In this document: positions 1-6,775 of the stretch, piece after piece
Numbering within the stretch: position 1 is the stretch's first letter
Layout of the letters: every line of letters starts with the position of its first letter
NCBI GenBank assembly: GCA_946056135.1
Contig: CAMGIN010000004.1
Coordinates: forward strand, 1-57,746
Reading direction: 5' to 3'
Origin: an uncultured bacterium
Lineage (GTDB): Bacteria; Bacillota; Clostridia; Oscillospirales; Oscillospiraceae
DNA length: 57,746 nucleotides
Position numbers and translations under genes: made by a program
The notes under the pieces: generated by a model
Told to the model about the DNA's origin: nothing
What the model saw: the letters and a program-made list of their open reading frames with translations, nothing else
Databases searched by the model: none

Positions 1-98
1 GCCACCTTCATGCAGAATGCCATACAGGTGGGGCTGCCGCACTCCTTACAGTTCTTCTTAGGAGACAGCTTAAAAATGTCAAGACCTTTCAAAGCCAT
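1..98 (-). CDS. acsC: Corrinoid iron-sulfur protein large subunit, N-terminus only
   Basis: Only about 32 N-terminal residues lie in the window; the gene runs off the left edge. They begin MALKGLDIFKLSPKKNC and contain the Cys cluster CKECGSPTC followed by another Cys, the [4Fe-4S] motif at the start of the AcsC/CdhE family (gamma subunit of the corrinoid protein). That protein carries the methyl group on a corrinoid between methyl-THF methyltransferase and acetyl-CoA synthase in the cytoplasm. The start is set by AAGGAGG nine bases before the ATG. It lies 20 bp downstream of acsD in the same orientation, the usual arrangement. Identity rests on a short stretch plus context. Confidence 0.88.
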   Translation of the reverse strand, partial: MALKGLDIFKLSPKKNCKECGSPTCMAFCMKV

Positions 99-118
99 TG
101 TATGTATCCTCCTTCCAA

Positions 119-1060
119 TTAGACAAGCTCTTCGATGAACTTCTTGATGGTGGCAATGGCAGCGGGATGACGCATAATAACAGCGTCAGCGCCGCCGGTC
201 AGGTTGGCAGCGGCAGTGGAGACTTCCATCTCGATGGCACGCTCTTCCCGGCTGCCCCATGCGGGCTCATCTTCTTCGGTTGCGGAGGACTCCTTCACAG
301 CCCAGGTGTCAGGAGACACGGGAGCCATGATGGGCATCTGCAGGTCGGCATCGGACTGGGCCAGGGCCGCCAGCCGGACGCGGTCCAGAGTGGAAGCCAC
401 GTACTCATAGCCGTAACCAACAGCGGCAGTACCGATGTTCATAACGATGTTCTCAGGCTGGATGGACAGGCCCTTCAGCATGATATTCAGCTGCTTGGCC
501 AGGTTGATGTCGTCAGCGGTCTCCGCGCCCACCTTCTGGCCGTAAGCCAGAGCAACGGAAGCACCGACGGTCTTGTAGTCCTCGGACCGGGCGGACAGAA
601 CCAGGATATTCTTGCCCTGCAGGGCCTCAGAAATCTTGGAGAACAGCTCGCCGTCCTTCTCGATGTTCTTGCAGCCCATGATAACGATGGGCATGGAGAC
701 AGCCTCGGCCACAGCCTTGGCATCGGCCACGCAGTCGGCAACAGAGCGGTTGGCGCCGTTGGGATCCGCGGACTCGAAATGCAGGCACAGGAAGTCAGCG
801 CCGGGCATGGTCTCAGCCTTCTTGGCGTAGTCGGCCATGGTCACGCAGCCAGCGTAGAATTCCTTCAGTGCGGGAGCATCCCATTCCGCGGCAGCATCGG
901 AGATTTCAACACCGATCTTGGGCGCATTTTCGATGGGCGCATCGAAGGTGTAGAACGGCATCACATTCTGGCCGCCGATGACGATTGCCTTGTCACCGGT
1001 GCCCAGGGTAACGGCATTGATTTTGCCGTTAAAGGGAGCCGTCTTGGGAGTGAAAGCCAT
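119..1060 (-). CDS. acsD: Corrinoid iron-sulfur protein small subunit (acetyl-CoA decarbonylase/synthase delta subunit)
   Basis: The 313-residue protein is full length for AcsD/CdhD. It opens with the family-typical segment PFNGKINAVTLGTG and GGQNVMPFYTFD, and carries the TIM-barrel segments DFLCLHFESADPNG and MNIGTAAVGYGYEY. AcsD pairs with AcsC to form the heterodimeric corrinoid protein that donates CH3 to acetyl-CoA synthase in the Wood-Ljungdahl pathway. The start has GGGGGA nine bases upstream. It sits between cooC and acsC on the same strand, so one transcript is likely, although a 107 bp spacer with an inverted repeat separates it from cooC. Confidence 0.95.
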   Translation of the reverse strand: MAFTPKTAPFNGKINAVTLGTGDKAIVIGGQNVMPFYTFDAPIENAPKIGVEISDAAAEWDAPALKEFYAGCVTMADYAKKAETMPGADFLCLHFESADPNGANRSVADCVADAKAVAEAVSMPIVIMGCKNIEKDGELFSKISEALQGKNILVLSARSEDYKTVGASVALAYGQKVGAETADDINLAKQLNIMLKGLSIQPENIVMNIGTAAVGYGYEYVASTLDRVRLAALAQSDADLQMPIMAPVSPDTWAVKESSATEEDEPAWGSREERAIEMEVSTAAANLTGGADAVIMRHPAAIATIKKFIEELV

Positions 1061-1088
1061 AGTTAATTATCCCCCTTGTTTGTTTTTT

Positions 1089-1161
1089 GAATTGGTATTT
1101 GAAAATGGAAAATTGAAAAACAGGAAGCCAACCGTTGTCATTTTCAACCTTCCACTTTTTA
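1089..1161. repeat. AT-rich inverted-repeat spacer (word-repeat type)
   Basis: The left side is built from repeated words (TTGAAAATGGAAAATTGAAAA) and the right side is their approximate complement (ATTTTCAACCTTCCACTTTT). Composition is far more AT-rich than the flanking genes. It lies between cooC and acsD and could fold in the operon mRNA. Similar constructions with different words occur elsewhere in the window. Confidence 0.55.
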
Positions 1162-1167
1162 CGGATT

Positions 1168-1938
1168 TTACAGGCCGATGGTGCGCATAATCCCGTTCAG
1201 GGCCTGTTTCATGGGATCACTTTCCGGCAGCTTGGCAGAAGGGTCACCGGCGCAGTCGCAGCGGTAGACCGCCTCGTCGTGAGGTAGCACGCCAAAGAGC
1301 TTCAGGCCGTGCTTTTCAATCTCAGCCTTAATGCCGTCATCCAGTTCCCCGTTGGGCGCCCGGTTGATAATCAGGCCCATCTGGCCAGGATTCAACTGAA
1401 GCTCATCAATCATCTCCGCGATTCTCGCCACAGCCTGGACGCCCCGGCGGGAGCAGTCGGAGATCAGCAGCATGGTGTCCACATGGGGCAGAGTTCCCCT
1501 GGCCACATGCTCCAATCCCGCTTCATTGTCCATAACGATGTAGGAGTAGTTCTTGGCATACTTGTCCACCTGAGCTTTCAGCACACCGTTGACATAACAG
1601 TAGCAGCCCTTGCCCTGGGTGCGGCCCATGACCAGCATATCAAAATCGTCGTCCTCAATCAGAGCCGAACTGAACTTGTATTCCGCGTAATCCGCCTTGG
1701 TCATACCCTGAGGAATCGTGCCTTTCAGCTCCGCCTGGGCCATCTCCTCCCGAATTTGCCCCAGGGAAGTATCCACTTCCACGCCCAGGACCTCGTTGAG
1801 GTTGGAATTGGCGTCCGCGTCTACCACAAGGACAGGCCCGCGCTTCTTTTTGCACAGATAATCGATAATCATGCCGCAGGTGGTGGTTTTGCCCACGCCG
1901 CCCTTACCGGCTACGGCAATGGTATGGGGTGTAGCCAT
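1168..1938 (-). CDS. cooC: CooC/AcsF-type nickel-insertion ATPase
   Basis: This 256-residue P-loop ATPase of the MinD/CooC family has a deviant Walker A motif GKGGVGKTTT at residues 11-20, DADAN near 40-44, and a CYC pair at residues 112 and 114. The CXC motif corresponds to the dimer-interface metal ligands known in CooC1 of Carboxydothermus. The family uses ATP hydrolysis to load nickel into carbon monoxide dehydrogenase or acetyl-CoA synthase. The start has AAGGAGA well placed. It is the promoter-proximal gene of the visible acs operon and is followed by acsD and acsC. CooC and AcsF cannot be told apart from sequence alone. Confidence 0.92.
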   Translation of the reverse strand: MATPHTIAVAGKGGVGKTTTCGMIIDYLCKKKRGPVLVVDADANSNLNEVLGVEVDTSLGQIREEMAQAELKGTIPQGMTKADYAEYKFSSALIEDDDFDMLVMGRTQGKGCYCYVNGVLKAQVDKYAKNYSYIVMDNEAGLEHVARGTLPHVDTMLLISDCSRRGVQAVARIAEMIDELQLNPGQMGLIINRAPNGELDDGIKAEIEKHGLKLFGVLPHDEAVYRCDCAGDPSAKLPESDPMKQALNGIMRTIGL

Positions 1939-2179
1939 AGTTTCGGATCTCCTTCAATCAGTGGATTTGCGAAATGCAGAATGGTACTATCCCCGGCGCT
2001 AATGATGCAGGGCAAGCTGGCAGATGGGTTGTCCCCTTTCGACACTGCATCTGTCTTGACTTAAAACAGAAGGAATCGTGCCGGTTGGTTTTATCCTCAA
2101 CAGGCATACGCTCATCCCCGCGTAAACCGCTTTGTCAGCCAGGGAGTACGTATCGTTTCAGGCGCACTGCACCCATATC

Positions 2180-2219
2180 GATACGATGTTATCGTATCAC
2201 ATATCACGACTAAATTCAA
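2180..2219 (-). promoter_or_regulatory. Probable acs operon promoter overlapped by an 8-3-8 palindrome
   Basis: On the minus strand TTGAAT (2219-2214), a 17-base spacer and TACGAT (2196-2191) form a reasonable sigma-A promoter. The perfect inverted repeat GATACGAT-AAC-ATCGTATC (2180-2198) covers the -10 and the likely start site, where a repressor would act. A further half-site-like ACGATACG lies just downstream. The leader to cooC is then about 240 nt. Confidence 0.55.
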
Positions 2220-2310
2220 CCCACAATTCACGGGAATTTGTAAAAAAACGAAGCTGCCGCCGAAAATATCTCCCCTGGGAAACACCTCTGTCCTTCATCC
2301 AGGGATCGGA
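2220..2310. other. Intergenic remainder upstream of acs operon
   Basis: The 1939-2310 gap holds the acs promoter/operator and about 240 nt of leader for cooC. The part between 2220 and 2310 is AT-rich and shows no convincing gene or hairpin. No recognisable cobalamin riboswitch core was found in the leader, although AcsCD is corrinoid-dependent. Confidence 0.4.
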
Positions 2311-2538
2311 TTAGATCGGCGTAAAAACATACTTCTCGATCATCCCGTCTACCACCGCGTGGATCGTGACCGCACCGCCGGTTCCTTCCTCCACGGACAG
2401 TTCGATCTTCTTTCCCCTCAGACGCTGCCGGAGGTAATCCTCCGGATTTTCACACGCCACCTCTTCGAAGAAGATGTCCCGCATCTGGTTGTTGCGGCAC
2501 AGGTTTTTGATCTCGCGCACCAGTTCATATTCCGCCAT
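2311..2538 (-). CDS. Small hypothetical protein (75 aa)
   Basis: A 75-residue acidic, probably cytoplasmic protein (MAEYELVREIKNLCRNNQ...). It has two Cys and no membrane segment, and I do not recognise a family. Its ATG shares one base with the stop of the upstream acetyltransferase (TAATG), and GGAGG lies seven bases before it inside that gene. It is therefore translationally coupled and is the last gene of the rsmA/HAD/CatA-like group. The C-terminal half (ELSVEEGTGGAVTIHAVVDG) looks like a beta-rich fold. Context alone does not give a function. Confidence 0.7.
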   Translation of the reverse strand: MAEYELVREIKNLCRNNQMRDIFFEEVACENPEDYLRQRLRGKKIELSVEEGTGGAVTIHAVVDGMIEKYVFTPI

Positions 2539-3173
2539 TACGCTTCCTCCTTCCGCTTTTCAGCGAATTCTTCAAAGGCCTGATAAAATTCTCCCAGATG
2601 GCGGCCATCCACCAGCGCGTGGTTGCACTGGATGTGCAGCGGCATAAAGATCTTCTCCCCCTCCCGGATATACTTGCCGAAGACGATCCTGGGATTGCAG
2701 TCAGCCGGGATGGGCACCGGCTGGATGACCTGGGTAAAGGCCACCCAGGGAACACAGGACAGGAAAATCAGGTCTGTCTCATCTTCCTGGACGCTGACAA
2801 AACCATGCCGGGTCATGGCCTCCCGCTGGCGTTCCTTGCCATAAGGAAGAAAACTCTCCAAACTTCGGCGACAGTCCGTGCGGCAGTTGCAGAAGGTTTT
2901 ATCCGGCAGGGCCACGGTATGGGCAGTATCGCAGTGATCAAACTCTACAATCCCATTCCCCACAATTCTCTGGCGCAGCTCCGGAACCGCATTGGCCGCA
3001 TTGGCTGCTGCCCATAGGCAGGCCAAGAAGGTAGACCCCTCCCGCTCTCTGGCAAAGCTAACCAAGCCCGTCACATCCACGTTGGCAGTCAGGCCGACAT
3101 AGGGATAGGCTAGGGATTTGAAATATTCATAGTGACTCCGGCGGGGATAGGTTTCCAAATCGATATCTTTCAT
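2538..3173 (-). CDS. CatA-like O-acetyltransferase (chloramphenicol acetyltransferase family)
   Basis: At 211 residues it matches the CAT family length. The catalytic motif HALVDGRHLGEFYQ near residues 185-198 supplies the HxxxDG histidine, and the N-terminal RRSHYEYFKSLAYPYVG matches the family start. CAT trimers transfer acetyl from acetyl-CoA to a hydroxyl substrate. Many chromosomal clostridial copies are not proven resistance enzymes, so chloramphenicol resistance should not be assumed. Its ATG overlaps the TGA of the upstream HAD gene (ATGA), indicating coupled translation. Confidence 0.88.
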   Translation of the reverse strand: MKDIDLETYPRRSHYEYFKSLAYPYVGLTANVDVTGLVSFAREREGSTFLACLWAAANAANAVPELRQRIVGNGIVEFDHCDTAHTVALPDKTFCNCRTDCRRSLESFLPYGKERQREAMTRHGFVSVQEDETDLIFLSCVPWVAFTQVIQPVPIPADCNPRIVFGKYIREGEKIFMPLHIQCNHALVDGRHLGEFYQAFEEFAEKRKEEA

Positions 3174-3853
3174 AATACCTCCAGCAGCGCCTCCAATTGG
3201 GAGAGCGCTTCGATTTCGTAATCCGGATGGATATCCCCGCAGGAAAGATGTTCCGGATTCACCCAGACCGTAGCAATCCCGGCGTTTTTGCCGCCTAGGA
3301 TATCTGAGGTCAGGCTGTCCCCCACGATCACCGCTTTTCCCGGGTCAAAATCCGGGATCCGGGCAAAGCAGGCATCAAAATATTCTTTCGACGGTTTGTT
3401 GTAACCGATCTCCTCGGACACGAAAACCTGCTCAAAAAAGCGGTACAGATTGGCGCTGGTCATGCGGCCCTTCTGCACTGACGCCGTGCCGTTGCTGACC
3501 AGAAACAGCCGGTATTTCTTTTGCAATGCTTCCAGTGTTTCCTCCGCCCCGGGAAGGAAGTAGTGGCCGATGGACAGGTTATGCTCATAATCCCTGGCGC
3601 AGGCAGAAGCGTCCGTCTCCACGCCCAGCTCCTGGAACAATGCGGCGAATCGGTTCACCAAGACCTCTGCCCTGGTCAGCTCGCCTCGCTCCAGCATCTC
3701 CCAATGGGCTTTGTTGATCCGGTGGTACAGCGCCAGAATCTCCTCCGTCGGCTCCACCCCGAAAGCCCGGATGGTTTTGGCCACGGCGATCCGCTCGGCT
3801 TTGTGGAAGTCCAGGATGGTATCGTCCAAATCCAGAAGCAGAATTTCAATCAT
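3170..3853 (-). CDS. HAD-superfamily nucleotidase, YjjG-like
   Basis: I start it at the ATG at 3853 (MIEILLLDLDDT) because AGGAGA lies about seven bases upstream; a longer frame to 4012 would run into rsmA. The resulting 227 residues fit YjjG-type HAD phosphatases. Motif I is DLDDT, motif II VSNGTAS, and motif IV GDSLTSDILGGKNAG. YjjG enzymes hydrolyse (non-canonical) pyrimidine nucleoside monophosphates; the actual substrate here is unknown. It overlaps the following acetyltransferase by 4 bp and follows rsmA by 73 bp. Confidence 0.85.
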   Translation of the reverse strand: MIEILLLDLDDTILDFHKAERIAVAKTIRAFGVEPTEEILALYHRINKAHWEMLERGELTRAEVLVNRFAALFQELGVETDASACARDYEHNLSIGHYFLPGAEETLEALQKKYRLFLVSNGTASVQKGRMTSANLYRFFEQVFVSEEIGYNKPSKEYFDACFARIPDFDPGKAVIVGDSLTSDILGGKNAGIATVWVNPEHLSCGDIHPDYEIEALSQLEALLEVL

Positions 3854-3926
3854 GGCTTGTCTCCTATCTTTTTCTCCATTTATCGCCGTTATGTCACAGC
3901 AAACAATCAGATAAACACTTGTTTCG

Positions 3927-4793
3927 TTAGATGCTGCGCCGCTTGCTGATCTCACCCGCAATTCTGGCAAATTCCGGAATGCCCAGGGTTTCCCCTCTGA
4001 CATTGGCGTCAAAGCCCGCAGCCTGGATAACCTCCGCGGCTCCTGCCTTTCCCAGCTCCGGGAAGCCGGAGGCCAGGCCGTTGCTCAGCTTCTTCCGACG
4101 CATGGCAAAGCTGGCCCGAACCACCCGGAAAAACAGGTCGGTGTCCGGAATGTCCCAGGGCCGCTCCTTCCGCACCCGCAGCTGGATCACCGCGGAAGTC
4201 ACCTTGGGCTGGGGCACAAAGCAGTGGGCCGGGACCTCAAACAGCAGCTTAGGCTCCGCGTAGTACTGGCAGAACACCGTAAACGCGCCATAATCCGGTG
4301 AACCGGGGGCGGCAGCAATGCGCTGGGCCACCTCCTTCTGCACCATGACGGTGACGGAATCAAAGCACTCCGCCTCCAGCAGCGCCGTCAGGATGGGGGA
4401 CGTAATATAATAGGGCAGATTGGCACAGGCCATAGGGCGCAGACCGGACAACTGCGCTTCCACCAGGGCAGGAATATCCAGCTTCAGCACATCCTCCCAG
4501 AGGATTTTCAGATTGTCGAATTCCCCCACGGTGATATCCAGGATGGGCTTCAGCCGCTCATCCACCTCCACCGCGCAGACCTTCCCCGCCCGCAGGCACA
4601 GCTGCTGGGTCAGGGGGCCGATACCGGGACCAATTTCCAGCACTCCCGCCGTCTCATCCACCCCGGCCTGCTCTGCAATGGACTGGGGCACCCAGGGGGC
4701 AATCAGGAAATTCTGCCCCTTCGCCTTGGAAAAATGGAAGCCATGCTCCGCCAGCAGCGGCTTCATGACTTGAAGATCACAAACATCCACCAT
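3927..4793 (-). CDS. rsmA: 16S rRNA (adenine1518-N6/adenine1519-N6)-dimethyltransferase
   Basis: RsmA/KsgA dimethylates two adjacent adenines in the 3' hairpin of 16S rRNA using SAM. The 288 residues from MVDVCDLQV show KAKGQNFL near 24-30, the SAM motif VLEIGPGIGPLTQQL at 51-65, and the catalytic NLPYYITSP near 125. I chose the ATG at 4793; longer upstream codons lie in a hairpin. AAAGGCGG in the 3' arm of that hairpin is the only plausible ribosome site. The neighbour upstream is a YabE-like gene, recalling the yabE-rnmV-ksgA order of Bacillus without rnmV. Confidence 0.95.
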   Translation of the reverse strand: MVDVCDLQVMKPLLAEHGFHFSKAKGQNFLIAPWVPQSIAEQAGVDETAGVLEIGPGIGPLTQQLCLRAGKVCAVEVDERLKPILDITVGEFDNLKILWEDVLKLDIPALVEAQLSGLRPMACANLPYYITSPILTALLEAECFDSVTVMVQKEVAQRIAAAPGSPDYGAFTVFCQYYAEPKLLFEVPAHCFVPQPKVTSAVIQLRVRKERPWDIPDTDLFFRVVRASFAMRRKKLSNGLASGFPELGKAGAAEVIQAAGFDANVRGETLGIPEFARIAGEISKRRSI

Positions 4794-4799
4794 AAAAAG

Positions 4800-4841
4800 A
4801 ACCGCCTTTCTTCTGACCATCATACCAGAAGAAAGACGGTT
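4800..4841 (-). terminator. Hairpin abutting the rsmA start codon
   Basis: Two 16-base arms (4800-4815 and 4826-4841) with one mismatch and a 10-base loop are followed on the minus strand by TCTTTTT leading straight into the rsmA ATG. It can end the upstream YabE-like transcript. Because the rsmA Shine-Dalgarno lies in its 3' arm, it could also limit rsmA translation. Confidence 0.6.
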
Positions 4842-4867
4842 TTGCAACGGAAAGTTACGCACTCACC

Positions 4868-5016
4868 GTAGGGGAGGGTCACTGACCCTCCCGGCGGCAG
4901 GTTCTTATGTCTTACAAAAGCCACCGGCGAATGCGGACCGGCTTTCGTACGGATTCGCTGAAGTGCAGCAGGAATGGTATTGGCATACTGCCGGGAGGGT
5001 CAATGTCCCTCCCCTA
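4868..5016. repeat. MITE-like element with self-palindromic terminal repeats
   Basis: About 149 bp bounded by near-perfect 29-32 bp inverted repeats (4868-4899 and 4988-5016; the right copy lacks three bases). Each end is itself palindromic around GGGAGGGTCA/TGACCCTCCC. It has no coding capacity and sits between the YabE-like gene and rsmA, 12 bp past the former's stop. Confidence 0.7.
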
Positions 5017-5027
5017 CAGCATCCGGT

Positions 5028-6086
5028 TTACCCAAGGAAGTAGATCGTACACACTCTCCTGCCGAATTGGATGCATTCGTCGAAGGTGGGAAAATACAGA
5101 TCCATCCGGTCGCCCTTGATGTCGCCGCCGCAGTCCTCCGCCACGGAAATGCCGTAGACGTAAGCCCCGTCGTTGGATACAATGAACATCCGGGTGCCAT
5201 AGGGGATGTACCGGGGATCCACCGCTACGGTGCCCCTGTGGACTGTGGTGCCTGTGGCCGTGGTGAAATCGCACCCGGCATCCGTGTGGGTATAGGCCGT
5301 GGCTCGGATGGTGGCGGTGTCCGTATAGGTCAGCACCTCTCCGGTAGGCAAGGTGATATAGCCGTCGCTGATCACCGGCATGGCCTCCGGGTCGGTGGCC
5401 TCCGGAGCAGCCCCAGTGCCGATACCGATGATCTCCGTCACCGGGGCCTTGGTCTGGGTCTGAGAAAGGACCTGCCGACCGATCTCTATACCATTGACAT
5501 AAGTCACATCGGCGGTGCACAGCAGCTCCCCATCCACACCCTCGATGAGCACGTCCTCCATCCCTGCGGGAACGGAAGCGTCGTTGCAGTAGCTGACCTC
5601 GTGGGGCACGGTGGCGGTGTAGGTCTCCCGGACCGTGACGGTGCGTTCCACCCGCAGCACCATGCCGTCATAAGTCTCCACATCCATACCATGGGAGACC
5701 ACGTCCTCTCCAGACACATCCAGATTCAGCCGGGACAGCAACTCCCCTGCCGTCTCGCCGGAACTGGTGGTCTGCGTGATCTGCCCATGGTACTCGATGG
5801 TGACTTTCTGGGCGCGGCGGATGGTAATGGTTTCTGCGCCGTCTACAGCCTGGGTAGTATAGGTATCGTGTTCGCTCAGGGTTAACCCGGCCTGCCCCAA
5901 AACCTCGGCAGGATCCGTGGCAAAGGTAGTGTATGTAACAACCCGGTCCCCATCCGTGATGACGTAGGTCGTGGCAAAGGCCGTCTGTCCCAGCAGCAGC
6001 AGCGCCAGGACCAACGTCATAACCACAGCCCCCAGGCGCAGAAGCAGCAGTTTTCTTTGCATGGCTCTATGCTTGGATTTCCTCAT
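5028..6086 (-). CDS. YabE/Rpf-like G5 and 3D domain cell-wall protein
   Basis: The start at 6086 is set by GGGGAGG eight bases upstream. The 352-residue product has a basic N-terminus and a hydrophobic signal/anchor at about residues 15-38 ending near QTAFA. It then has one or two DUF348-like repeats (TYVITDGDRVVTYTTFATDPAEVL is the first), a G5-like domain, and a C-terminal 3D domain. The 3D domain runs from ATIRATAYTHT to CTIYFLG and carries the conserved Asp residues (AVDPRYIPYG, AEDCGGDIKGDRMDLYF). Such proteins are extracellular murein lytic enzymes acting in wall turnover or resuscitation. A promoter-side region rich in TTACATAA motifs lies upstream. Confidence 0.88.
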   Translation of the reverse strand: MRKSKHRAMQRKLLLLRLGAVVMTLVLALLLLGQTAFATTYVITDGDRVVTYTTFATDPAEVLGQAGLTLSEHDTYTTQAVDGAETITIRRAQKVTIEYHGQITQTTSSGETAGELLSRLNLDVSGEDVVSHGMDVETYDGMVLRVERTVTVRETYTATVPHEVSYCNDASVPAGMEDVLIEGVDGELLCTADVTYVNGIEIGRQVLSQTQTKAPVTEIIGIGTGAAPEATDPEAMPVISDGYITLPTGEVLTYTDTATIRATAYTHTDAGCDFTTATGTTVHRGTVAVDPRYIPYGTRMFIVSNDGAYVYGISVAEDCGGDIKGDRMDLYFPTFDECIQFGRRVCTIYFLG

Positions 6087-6144
6087 GGCGGGTACCTCCC
6101 CTTGCATCTGTGAAAGTAGGATACGGAGTCAGAAATATCAAAAA

Positions 6145-6370
6145 GTTACAAATTGCATGCATGTATGTTTTTGATGGGATTATTATATCAAATATTTCTA
6201 AAAAGTCAAGTATTTCATTGTTTTTACCTGTTTTCGTCAACTTTTTACATAATTTTTGTGCATAAATTATGTAAACTCAGATACAAGATATTGGTCGGAC
6301 ATCGTCACATCCTGCAATATCTTGTGTCAAAAAGTTACATATGTTTACATAAGCTGTCGGATTATGTAAC
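6145..6370. promoter_or_regulatory. Cluster of TTACATAA/TTATGTAA motifs upstream of the YabE-like gene
   Basis: GTTACA (6145), TTTACATAATTT (6244) paired with AAATTATGTAAA (6264-6275), GTTACAT (6334), GTTTACATAA (6343) and TTATGTAAC (6362) recur in an AT-rich spacer. The 6244/6264 pair is a perfect 12-bp inverted repeat with an 8-base loop. This looks like a multi-site operator for the minus-strand wall gene. Confidence 0.5.
6283..6325. repeat. Inverted repeat ACAAGATATTG / CAATATCTTGT
   Basis: Perfect 11-bp arms at 6283-6293 and 6315-6325 with a 21-base centre, inside the TTACATAA cluster. A related word (ACAAGATATCAG) forms another palindrome at 48938-48989. Confidence 0.55.
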
Positions 6371-6469
6371 CTCTTGTAAAAAGCGGTAACCTGTGTGTTA
6401 TGACAACTTCAGAGACTGATTTCGACGCACTTCTCCACCATTTGACACAGATTTTTCCCGGCTTGGGGA

Positions 6470-6498
6470 TTGACTTTCAAAAAAAAATGTGCTAAATT
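6470..6498 (+). promoter_or_regulatory. thrS promoter
   Basis: TTGACT (6470-6475), 17-base spacer, TAAATT (6493-6498). It lies directly upstream of the T-box leader, giving a transcription start near 6505. Confidence 0.7.
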
Positions 6499-6504
6499 TT
6501 TGCT

Positions 6505-6741
6505 ATCAGCTGCGACGAAGACACGCGTTTCCGGTAAGATTCCCAGAGAGGAAGCCATTTTGCTGCAAGGCTTCTGTAACCCTGCCGTAAGCGTCACCAC
6601 TTCCGAGCCGCATTGGCGGAAATGCCATGCCGGGTACGCCCGTTACCGCGTCAATGAGTGACGGCGTATGCCGTAACCAGGGTGGAACCGTGGAATACAT
6701 CTGTATCCCACCCCTGATTTTTCAGGGGGTGGGTATTTTTT
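6505..6741 (+). promoter_or_regulatory. T-box riboswitch (threonine) controlling thrS
   Basis: The T-box core AGGGTGGAACCGTGG is at 6679-6693. It precedes a terminator stem (CCCACCCCTGA at 6707-6717 with TCAGGGGGTGGG at 6722-6733) and a T run to 6741. An ACC triplet at about 6596-6598, in the expected stem I region, is a plausible threonine specifier. Uncharged tRNA-Thr would pair with the T-box, melt the terminator and allow thrS transcription. Confidence 0.93.
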
Positions 6742-6775
6742 ATACCTCTCCCCAATTTAAAAGGAGGTAAAAACC

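Noticed and set aside
98-1066. 322-codon open frame opposite acsD
   Set aside because: Shadow of the acsD reading frame in GC-rich coding DNA; no ribosome site and low-complexity Gly/His-rich product.
1999-2115. 38-codon frame in the acs leader (minus strand, ATG at 2115)
   Set aside because: No convincing ribosome site and no leader-peptide codon pattern; not reported as a gene.
1939-2180. Cobalamin riboswitch before the corrinoid-protein operon
   Set aside because: Searched by eye for the GCCACTG-type B12 box and did not find it.
2538-3173. Chloramphenicol resistance gene
   Set aside because: The CatA-like fold is clear but chromosomal family members are often not resistance enzymes, so only the family is claimed.
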